Assembly (NCBI GenBank): GCA_030704615.1 | Contig: CM060733.1 | Location: forward strand, 47,244,001 to 47,308,000 | Source: Takakia lepidozioides | Taxonomy: Eukaryota; Streptophyta; Takakiopsida; Takakiales; Takakiaceae | DNA: 64,000 nucleotides | Direction of reading: 5' to 3' | Shown: piece after piece, positions 20,031 to 28,730 of the stretch | Layout: each line of letters opens with the position of its first letter | Position numbering within the stretch: position 1 is the stretch's first letter | The notes under the pieces: generated by a model | Seen by the model: the letters and a program-made list of their open reading frames with translations, nothing else | Told to the model about the DNA's origin: nothing | Database searches by the model: none | Made by a program: the position numbers and the translations under genes

Positions 20031-20402
20031 GCTCATCTCTCTCGAGTTGAGCCTGCGCGACCGAGCTCCTGCATCGTTTAGGACTGAGTGTGCTCATGAT
20101 GGGAGTGTAGGTTGTTGTGGGGTGGAGTCGCCACAGCTTGGGGTGCCCCTGGCTCGACTTCTGTTTTAACGAGTGATGTTGAGGGATTTCATATTTCTTG
20201 TGTTGAGAGTGTGTGTCCTTTCAAGCCTTCTTATCACTCGAGAGAGATGAGCCACGCGACTGCCGCTCTCGTGAAGATAAGGTCGTTCAGGTGTCAAACT
20301 AAACTTGACACCTGATTTAATACTTGACCTAAATCCAAGTGTTAAATACAAATAACTAGCTTTATTCTAGTTGTTTTCACACTGTGCTTATTTAACTTGA
20401 CA
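20031..20402 (-). repeat. TE1 right (5') LTR, internally inverted and truncated
   Basis: Bases 20237-20402 match left-LTR 9138-9303 in the same direction. Bases 20031-20236 match left-LTR 8948-9153 inverted. The palindrome CTCGAG sits at the turn (20237-20242) and again at 20041-20046, and the 16-bp arm CTCGAGAGAGATGAGC is present in both orientations. The last 86 bp of the LTR (8862-8947 equivalent) are missing. The outer end TGACA is followed by TCCC. Confidence 0.85.
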
Positions 20403-20930
20403 TCCCTCTTAAACCAGGGCCAAAGATAAGAAGTATGAAAATGAAATGAAATGAAAATTTGGTGCAGAAAAGTCGTAGAGCTTAGAGGGAAAATGGAGGA
20501 AAACCGCAGAGAAAAAACTTCAGGACTGGCAAATTGAAAAGTATGTCAACAACGATTGAGTAAGGCTCCTCCTAGTGGGAGACTTCAGTGGAAGAATTGG
20601 TTATGCGAAAAGCAAGTCCAATGTTTCAGAGAATGATTGGAAATAGGCTATTTTCTTCCATTGTTAAAAACCTCTTTGACCGAATTTGAAGACTCCAGTG
20701 GTCGTGCCCGCCCATTTTGTTCTTGTGATCTATATGTTATGTAGGCGAAACTCCCCCACAGGGTATTTTTTGTTGACCAGGACGTACAGCAGGCCAGAAT
20801 CCAGCAAACCAGAAACAAAGGACGAGAACGTTCACTGGACATTCGAGGTTCAATGCGACATAAGAATATTGCAGAAAGAATCCCCCAACGCAAACAAGAA
20901 AGGCCATATAGAGAAGAAAAAATTTATTTC

Positions 20931-22691
20931 TTAAATCGAAGTACTGGAGTTGACCTCAACAATATGTCTTTGGTCTGGAACTCGCTCGCACGACTCGCTT
21001 TCTGACTGACGATTAGCCTCCTCCAAATTAACGCACGCCTTCACTGCTTCGGCGGTAGTAATTCTCTTAGTGCTATTCATTGTCGTATTTTTCCGTGGAG
21101 GCATTGTCCACACAACATTGTTCACGTGGATCCATTGAGGAGGATCTATCAAGTTATACTCCCAAAGTTTTGACCAGCAGTCCCTGTACCTTTCCAAGTC
21201 TGTTGGGTTACCACCTTTTCTCGGTCTCCACCACTCCACCTTCACCTTCTTAAAATTAGGATCCTCCCTTTCGCGGATCACGTCAGATATTGCCACCCCC
21301 ATCCAGACCGGGCACGTACTTGGGTCATGAGAGCGAACGAGCACATAGAACCCTTTCTCAATATCCTTGAACGGATTCAGGGATATTCTTGGTCGCTCGC
21401 ACCTCGGGCCACAATAAGGTTTTAGGATTTCACCATCTTCTTCCACATCTAGCACTATATGTAGATGGATTCCATCTCTGTGATGATTCTTGGACCAATT
21501 TATTTTTGGCCAGAATCCCTCAAAAAGCTAAATACACTCGGGAGCTTCTGGAATTGGCTTATCCAGCTCAGCGAGAATGTTTCCCCAGTACTGGTTGTAT
21601 TGTTCCATTCAACCTCTGTAATGATCGTCAAGCATCATTCCTTTCGTCCAAAAATCCCTGTATTTTTTTATTCCATTCTTAATGAATGACTATTTTTCGG
21701 AAGAGTCGTCCCCGACTCCCCAGATAGGTCTCATTGGAACGGCGTTTGGGTCTCTTTCAGGGAGCTTGGGAGTCCCGTCAGGATTGGACTTCCACATCTT
21801 CACGCTGTTGTTTGTTGGAAGCCAATCCGAATCAGAAGCGGACTTCTTGTACTTCATGACGGGCCAACCCTCGGCATCCTTAAAAAAGCGGAAGACGTAC
21901 ATCTCCGAAATCCCGACCAACGCCTCCTTTCCATCCAGAATACAACCCTTGACAAAATTCTTGAAGTCGGGAACCTCCTGAATAATCTGTGGAATGAACT
22001 GCAGATCTTGCGAGGTCATGAATGACCTCATCAAATCCGAAAGAATGTAGGTGCTTCGTTCCTTCAACTTCTTCGAAAGGTAGCTGAAGAACCCGTCGAT
22101 GTCCTCATGGGTGTGTCCGACCATTAAGAACCCTAGTTGGATTTCTTCAAAAACATCTTTGGCGGTTAGGAGGGATAGAAAAGCAAGCATCCATCTGTTC
22201 TTATTGTCCTTTGCGGAGTTGTCCATTTGCAAGTACAGTCTTCTCGGAAGTGGACGAGCACCACGTTTGTCTTCCGGCCTGCAGGATTTCAGAGCATCCA
22301 AACATTTTGATTTACCTCTTAAAAGTGATTCGAAAAACTCGTTTTGAAGTCGGTAATCGAAAATGTGCCTGGACTCACGACAGGTTGGCTTCTCCAGCTG
22401 GCGCAGGCAACGGGCCAAAGAACCAATTGTAAAGTTTGAATTTCCCTTCCAGAACTCAAGAGAATATTGTCCGTAAGCTCCATCACCGTGTCCGTGCGTG
22501 ACCATTCCCGTTAGTGAAATTGGAAGCTGACCCAATCCAGAAATCATCTTGTTTGGAGTCTGTAGCCTTGGAACAGCTGTTTTCCTATGATCCAATTTGT
22601 CGTGAATAATACAGAGAAACTCCTCCGGAATCATAACAGACTCATTCCTCCAGCTATGGTACAGTCTTCTGCACGACTCTTGGTGCCTCAA
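20931..22691 (-). pseudogene. DUF7869-type (transposase-related) gene, 5'-truncated and frameshifted
   Basis: The minus-strand frame runs EEFLCIIHDKLDHRKTAVPR, LPISLTGMVTHGHGDGAYGQ, RRLYLQMDNSAKDNKNRWML and GFLMVGHTHEDIDGFFSYLS. The D-N-x-x-K-D-N-K-N and GHTHEDID signatures are those of the DUF7869 family, an RNase H-like domain often found in mobile-element proteins; the family name is from memory. The chain continues in other frames between 21690 and 21455 (YNQYWGNILAELDKPIPEAP) and then KVEWWRPRKGGNPTDLERYR to a stop at 20931. The N-terminus is cut by the TE2 LTR at 22705, and the missing part was not found beyond TE2. Confidence 0.65.
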
Positions 22692-22704
22692 ATGTTTATC
22701 AAGA

Positions 22705-23156
22705 TGTCATGCACCTAAGCATCGTGCCACAACATACATCGCTATCCACCATACATTCTAAGCACACAATCCTAGAAAGCTATGCCACAATGATAATGAA
22801 AGTGAACACAAGGGAAACATTCCACTCATGAATCCACTCAATCACATAAACTAAGTCAAGCCAAGGGCACCCTTGCTAAGGGAATCCACCCTACAAAGCC
22901 CTCAACACACTCCCTCTCAATACCTAGAGCTATGGAGGTGAGAGAGGCTCATGGAGGTTCAACTACAAGAAGATGAGCCCTCCTCAACGCTCACAAGGGG
23001 AAAATCCATCCCCATGTCCCAAGTGAGGTTTGACACCTCACTTGGCATGTGAGACCAAATGAAGTCCCAACACACAAAATACAAATATAAATATCCAAAT
23101 TGTCCTAGTTAACTAGAAGTAGGTAATTCTAGTTAACCATGACTAAAACCATGACA
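22705..23156 (-). repeat. TE2 left (3') LTR
   Basis: A 452-bp LTR with 7-bp inverted ends: TGTCATG...CATGACA. The inner part resembles the TE1 LTR only in short blocks (ATACATCG, ATGCCACAAT, GGTTTGACACCTCA), although its overall length and organisation agree. It starts right after the DUF7869-type gene fragment. Confidence 0.85.
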
Positions 23157-23158
23157 GC

Positions 23159-23256
23159 TGTCGTGCACCTAAGCATCGTGCCACAACATACATCGTTGTC
23201 TACCATACATTCTAAGCACACAATCGTAGAAATCTATGCCACAATCACCCCCCTAG
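23159..23256 (-). repeat. 87-bp repeat of the LTR end plus polypurine tract (TE2)
   Basis: Bases 23159-23245 repeat 22705-22791, separated from the LTR by GC, exactly as in TE1. The adjacent purine run in sense is CTAGGGGGGTG (23246-23256). Across the GC the sequence CATGACAGCTGTCGTG is nearly palindromic, the form expected where two LTR ends are joined. Confidence 0.8.
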
Positions 23257-23492
23257 CCGGTGATTAGGTCCCTCTAACACCGGATAGCTGACAAGTATTC
23301 ATCTCAATAAGATCATCACTTGGTCTTCAATCACACATGTCCCAATTTTTTAAAGTATATGGATCAAGAGGCCGGGTGCAACGAGAGCCCCATCATTAAT
23401 CGCCTACTTGCAATCCATGATCTTCAATTGAGTATCCATGGCGTTGAGCTCCTACAAGCTAGACCTTGGATCACTTGTCAACTCCACCATTG

Positions 23493-24894
23493 TCATGCCC
23501 ACTGCCTATGTCCAAGGCATCGTGGACACAACCATTCTCCACTAGAAACCTCCTCAAGTGGCGGTGTCAAGCATCCCATGTCCCACCCCCTTGAGCATTT
23601 GTCACACACCAGCATGGTTACGGCACCACCAGCATGCCCACATAGCATGCAACGTAACCCTGCAGGTACCACTGCAAGGTTGGGATCTATCCTCCCATCC
23701 ACATGTGGAAGGTGACATGGCGCACAATTGCGCACATGGTCCTTCCATACCGTGCCATCTCGACCCTCCAGAATCAACACTCCTGAAGGCAACACCTCCC
23801 GGACCCTTAGAATCACACGCCCTGCTGTGACATCCAAAGTCGTAGGCGCTGTCTGCTGCAGATACACATAGTCCCCAGGGTGGAGACGCCAAACACCTGG
23901 CCGATATCCCCCTCCACGTACAGTGGCATACCTTAATGTGTCTCGGTGTTGGGCAATAGCAAGGTTCTCAAAAGCCATAGGCATGACTCTCTTGAACAAT
24001 TCTGCCCGCTGGGCACATGCTTGTGTCCACACATCCGGATCATCAAGGTTGAGGACTACTACAGTCTCCCTACGAATAGATGCAGGCAAATCTGGCTCTC
24101 GGCCAAAGAGAAGGAAATAAGGTGAGAATGAGGCAAGTGAAGCTTGTTTGCTGAACCTATAGCCCATAGCTAGCCAAGGCAGCTGAAGGTCCCAATCTCC
24201 TAGGTGTCCCTTCTGCAAACCGTACTTGCGCAAACCTCTCTTGACTGTCTGAACAATTCTCTCCGCCAAGCCATCAGCCTCGGGATGATCCCGAGAAGTA
24301 GTGCGGTGATCTATCAAGGCTTGCTCACACAAAGCCTGAAACTCCCCCAAGAATTCTCTCTCCCTGGTCCGTGAGTATCTCGGCTGGAGCACCAAAATGG
24401 CTAAGCACTCGATCTAAGAATGCATACGCAGCCCCCTCACTTGCATTGTCAGGCAATGCCACCAGTTCAATCCATTTGGAAAAGTGTTCCACCATCACCA
24501 GCACATACTTGTTATGGCGAATCGTCAGTGGCAATGGGCCTGCGAAGTCAAGACTCCAACGATAGCCCAAACCCATAATGGGTAAATGATGCAATTGTGG
24601 AGTAGGGGCGTTGAAAGAAGCCCGCACTCTATCACACACCATGCACCTTGCCACTAACTGTTGCACATCCGTGTGCATGCCTCGCCACCAATACTGCCCT
24701 TGCAGCAAACTATGAGTGCGTCGCACCCCAAAATGTCTCAACTCCTCATGGGCATGGCGTACCAATCGCGCTCGTTGTGTTGGATGAGGCACAATCCTCA
24801 CTCGTCCATCCTCCCATACCCGGAGTAGGTGAGTCCCTTCCCACTTGAACCTCATGGCTCGTTGTAGGATCCGATCTCTTTCCTTAGCAGTCAC
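23493..24894 (-). pseudogene. TE2 integrase with C-terminal PHD finger
   Basis: The first part (24894 to about 24370) has RLVRHAHEELRHFGVRRTHS, ARCMVCDRV with both cysteines intact, SLDFAGPLP and ILTDQG. One frameshift near 24362 leads to the second part: REFLGEFQALCEQALIDHRT, HPEADGLAERIVQ (catalytic Glu), GDYVYLQQTAPTTLDVTAGR and PSGVLILEGRDG. The PHD finger (CMLC, CDKC, GWDMGC, WLCPRC) follows without a break, so integrase and PHD are one polypeptide in the ancestor. The zinc-ligand His of the PHD is Asp here. Confidence 0.88.
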
Positions 24895-24909
24895 ACTGGC
24901 TGCTGTCTC

Positions 24910-26640
24910 TCATGTACGAAGGTAGGCCAACACTGCTGCATCTTCATGCACATCCTTAGCACCACCAAGCTCATCACTGATCTCCGGATCGTCATGCACA
25001 CCATCTACTTGACCAATGTTATGGGATGGACCAGCTTGAGCTCCCATTGCTAGGATGCACAAAAAGGCAGATGCATGCCATCCTGGCACCATCTCCTCAT
25101 CTGTCTCACCATGCCACCGAGCTCCAGTATCATCATGCTCACTCGTGCATGGATTACGACTCAATCCATATGCATCCCGATTGACAATACCGGCTTGATG
25201 CACCACCTGGAAGTCATACTCTTGAAGCATAAGTGTCCACCGTGCAAGCTTCCCTGTAAACTTGTCTGACTCCATCAACCACTTCAATGGTTGGTGATCC
25301 GTGACAAGGGTGAAGAGATTGCCATAGAGGTAGCATCTGAAATGTGTCACTGCCCATACCGCAGCTAGACACTTCCCTTCATATGAACTATACTTCGTCT
25401 CGGCATCATTGTTCGAGCGGCTAGCATATGCCACTACGAACTCTCTTCCCTCATCATCCACTTGTGTGAGCACTGCTCCAATCCCCAGCATACTCCAATC
25501 TGTATGTAGCTGGAAAGGCCGCCCCCGAATAGGCCGCCTCAGAATAGGTGCAGAAGTCAATCGAGCCTTGAGTTCCTCAAAGGTTTCCTCCTGTTCCTCC
25601 TCCCACTACCACTCCTGACCCACCTTGGTCAACTTGGTAAGAGCCTTTGCAATGCTGCTAAATCCCTTGACAAACCGTCGATAGTAGTTTGTCAACCCCA
25701 TGAAAGCACGCACTCTGCTAACATCTATGGGGCGTGGAATGCGTGCAATGGCCTCCACCTTCGTCTTTTGAACACCCAATCCTCCAGGGTATATCATGTG
25801 GCCCAGATACTCAATCTGGTTGTGGAAGAACTTGCACTTCTCAGGGTGCAATTTCAACCCGTGCGCTCTCAAGCGCTCAAACACCACCTGAAGGTGTCTC
25901 TCATGCTCCTCAACCGTAGCACTAAAGACGATGATGTCATCAATGTAGCACCGGGCGAAGTCTAGCCCCACGAGAATCCTATCCATGACCCTGTGAAACT
26001 CTGCAGGAGCATTCTTCAGCCCAAACGGTAAGAACCGCCATTGGTACAAGCAATCCTTCTCATGTTGGTCAATCCCCCAGAATGTCGTCTTTTGCTTATC
26101 AGCCTCTTTGATTGGCAACTGGTGGTAACCAGATCGCAAGTCCAATGTGCTAAACACCTTTGCATGCCCAATGGCATCAAAGATCTCCTCTGGAGTTGGC
26201 ATGGCATATCTATTGGACTTAGTCTGACGGTTCACAGGACAATAGTCCCCACACATCCTTCTTTCTGTCCAATTGCCATAGATATCCTTCTTAGCTGGCA
26301 TCACCGTTGCCGAGGCATACTCCCCGCCTGACAACTCCACCAATCCAGCTTCAAACAACTCCATAGTCCGTGACTGGATCAATGACCTCTTCATGTCACT
26401 ATACCGGTAGGGCCTTCGAAAGATTGGCGTGTCACTTGCCAAATTAATACGAATCTCCTGACCCTTCAAACTCCCCAAATCCTTCAAACAGAAGGCAAAG
26501 CAATTTCTATAAGCCCTTAGAAATCGCTGGATCCTCCGTCTCTCTCCTCCAGTGATTGTAGGTCCAACATCTGGTTCCCAATTGTCCTCAGTGACTGCAA
26601 CCTTGGGTACACCGGGCTTGGAGGTAGGAGACGAATCCTT
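24910..26640 (-). pseudogene. TE2 reverse transcriptase and RNase H
   Basis: The RT frame (26640 to 25606) is complete through fingers and palm: VMPAKKDIYGNWTERRMCGD, VFSTLDLRSGYHQLPIKEAD with the first catalytic Asp, FGLKNAPAEFHRVMDRILVG and CYIDDIIVFS. It ends at a TAG where TE1 reads CAG (QEWQWE), another C-to-T change. RNase H follows in a nearby frame (25560 to 24910): FQLHTDWSMLGIGAVLTQ, SSYEGKCLAAVWAV, VTDHQPLKWL, then a spacer ending at a TGA. This copy shows what TE1 lost in its RT. Confidence 0.9.
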
Positions 26641-26649
26641 TGGTTGCTA
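26641..26649 (-). promoter_or_regulatory. Candidate UAG readthrough signal, TE2
   Basis: Sense codons read GCT ATC TAG CAA CCA AAG. The methyltransferase frame ends AQEVAI-stop and the RT frame continues in phase as QPKD. The nonamer TAG CAA CCA is the same as in TE1, while the codons on both sides have diverged (GCA to ATC before, CGG to AAG after). Confidence 0.6.
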
Positions 26650-27965
26650 GATAGCAACCTCTTGGGCCTTGTCCACCCAATCTGACTGTGGCGTAGCCTC
26701 CACTTGCTCCACCATAGCCACCTTGAGAACATCCTTTGAGCAAGAAATATTCTCAACCTCTTCAAAAACCTTGGCTACCTTAGCCTCCAACTGATCCTCG
26801 GTCCATGGCTCTCCCCACTCCTCATACTGTTGCTTGAGAGATCCAATGACTCTCTCTTTGCGCATCTCATCCCACATCTGCCATGGGTGTTTGCAACCCA
26901 CGATCTTGTGCTCGCCCCCACTCAGTGCCTCAACCGTCCCGGTTGGCAGGGAGGATGCACCATCCAATGGGAGTGTAGAAGTAGCCATCAATGCTTGCAA
27001 TCTCCGTTGCTCAGCCATGCACAAGCCAATTATCCATGTCAAGCAATTTATATCCATTGCCTGACCCAATACCTGGCGTCGTGATGCCTCTGACAGAGCT
27101 GGCACAGCTGTAGTGCCCATGACAAACCCCATTGCCCGCTCGCGCTCATCCGCATTGGGCTCCACCAATTGCTGTAGCACACTGTCCCAAATTAACCCAG
27201 GACCATTGTCTCGAAAAGCATGAGACGAGGGAAAGCTCATGAGTGTAGGCAAGGCTGTACATGGCTGCCCCACTTGATTGACCACTGCTAGAGGTGGACG
27301 GTCATCATGTCGCACCCTCTGTGATTGCCTCCCTTGGTCCAAAATGCCTCAACCGTGAGATTGGGTGGCCGTTGAATGGAATCATATGCTCTCTTGAGCT
27401 CTGGTGGTGCAAGATTGGTCCACCACAATCGAGGTCGATGCACGCGTGATCCCACCGCTGCTGCATCCAATAGCACCGCCGATCCAATCCAAGACCGCAC
27501 CTGATGCACACTGGCCATTACCCTGGCCCGAGAATCCCCCATAAGAGGAATATTCTCCAAGATATAGCCTAGAGGTTGCACTTGCCTCGTCTGCAAGTCC
27601 CACAACACTCGCAACATCTCCCAAAACAAATGCGATCGTGCATCATGCAAGTCATTCCCATGACCTGTGGGAGAGTGTCCTTGGCAAGACCATCCAGCTA
27701 TCACCAAGTCAATGGCACCATGCCGGTCCAAATCTTCCGCCCCCAGCAAGGTAATGTCTGCTGGCAAGACCTTTTGATACCCTTGAATTGCTGAGAGAGG
27801 CAACAACTCAGGATACCGGTGTGTGAGCAAGGCGATGTGGCGCATAGAAATACGCCGAGCTATCTCATGCTTCTCCACATACAAGTACTTGCGTACCTTA
27901 ATCCCTGCTTGCAACACTCCTGCAAGCCCAATGCTCATACCTCCAAACAGGTCTAGCAAGCAAAT
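26650..27965 (-). pseudogene. TE2 DNMT3-like cytosine-5 DNA methyltransferase (one frameshift)
   Basis: Motif I MLDLFGGMSIGLAGVLQAG, then KYLYVEKHEIARRISMRH (the SAM-adenine Glu region), motif IV DLVIAGWSCQGHSPTGHG, motif VI YILENIPLMGD and motif VIII SRVHRPRLWW are in one open frame (27959-27288). A one-base loss near 27350 shifts to the frame carrying PLAVVNQVGQPCTALPTLMS, NADERERAMGF, ALSEASRRQVLGQAMDINCL and a long C-terminal tail (27342-26650). The usual PCQ is SCQ here; the catalytic Cys is kept. Motif order without a circular permutation, plus HRPRLWW, favours DNMT3 over DRM or bacterial relatives. Confidence 0.9.
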
Positions 27966-27977
27966 CCTTGAGTCAGG

Positions 27978-27986
27978 TGGTTGCTA
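27978..27986 (-). other. Second TAG CAA CCA nonamer, before the TE2 methyltransferase
   Basis: The sense frame reads PIT-stop-QPPDSRICLLDLFGG. The stop and context TAG CAA CCA match the CARYYA rule, but TE1 reads TGG CAG TAT (PIVWQYPDEG) here, so this stop probably arose by a TGG-to-TAG change. It may be chance, or a second leaky site in TE2 only. Confidence 0.4.
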
Positions 27987-27989
27987 GGT

Positions 27990-28730
27990 AATGGGCACTG
28001 TATCCAAATGAGCTAACTGAGGAGGTCCATGTGATGTCACTGAACTCCCCTCACTCACCAATGGATAGGCCTCCTGCCATGCTTGGTGCACACACTCGTC
28101 TGCTACTCGATGCAAATTCCCAACTGTACCCTACAGTGGAATATGAACAGGCACATAAGGAAGCAAATCAGCCTTGTATGCCAATTATTTGTACTCATCA
28201 GGTGGTGGCCTATCATCTGCATGGCTATTGCCCTCCAAGAGCTCACCATCCCAAGCCACCACCCCTGAGAATGCAGCCAATGTGGGCATCATGTTCCTAT
28301 GATCCACCGCTACATTCCCAATAAACCGCACTGGGAGCAGTGCACGTCGGCCATCTCCTGACTGCCATTCTGGCCCATAGGATGTTGTTTCCTCCCAAAA
28401 GTCCAGAGTGAATCCCATAGGGTATAACACCGCCCCACCAACAAGCACATCATAAGACATCGCGTCCGTAACAATGGCTTTAGCTCTCATGACTGAGCCG
28501 TCCGTAAGATGATCCGGCTGCAATCGAATGAAGAGCTCATGGCGTGTAATCCCTCGTGCCTTCTCTGAACCGCCCAAAGATGTTTGAATTTGGAAAGGGC
28601 AAGGCTCCAAATCCGCCTCTGTAAGGCCCAAGCCTACAATTGCTGCTCTGCCCAACATCAATGGCTATGCTCCGAGTCCAACAAGACCCGCAGTGGCCTA
28701 TACCTCCTCCTGGCTAGGCCACCCAATTGA
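27990..28730 (-). pseudogene. TE2 protease and linker (broken)
   Basis: RRYRPLRVLLDS reaches the active-site DSG, then a one-base deletion near 28668 turns GAQP out of frame. The protease continues at MMLGRAAIVGLGLTEADLEP and runs to VVAWDGELLEGNSHADDRPP. The linker towards the methyltransferase has a stop near 28185 and others before 27986. The order is the same as in TE1. Confidence 0.75.

Larger units (their letters stand above)
8862..20402 (-). mobile_element. TE1: Ty3/gypsy LTR retrotransposon with C5-methyltransferase and PHD finger
   Basis: An element of about 11.5 kb on the minus strand. The left LTR (8862-9303) is complete. The right LTR (20031-20402) is rearranged but keeps the outer U3 end TGTCAAG. 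The four bases outside both ends are TCCC, a plausible target-site duplication. Sense order: leader, Gag, protease, DNMT3-like methyltransferase, UAG, RT/RNase H, integrase, PHD finger. It also holds an extra upstream ORF and about 1.9 kb with an RPS7 fragment near the 5' LTR. Several stops, frameshifts and an in-frame RT deletion show that it is dead. TE2 (22.7-31.5 kb) is a sister copy. Confidence 0.92.
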
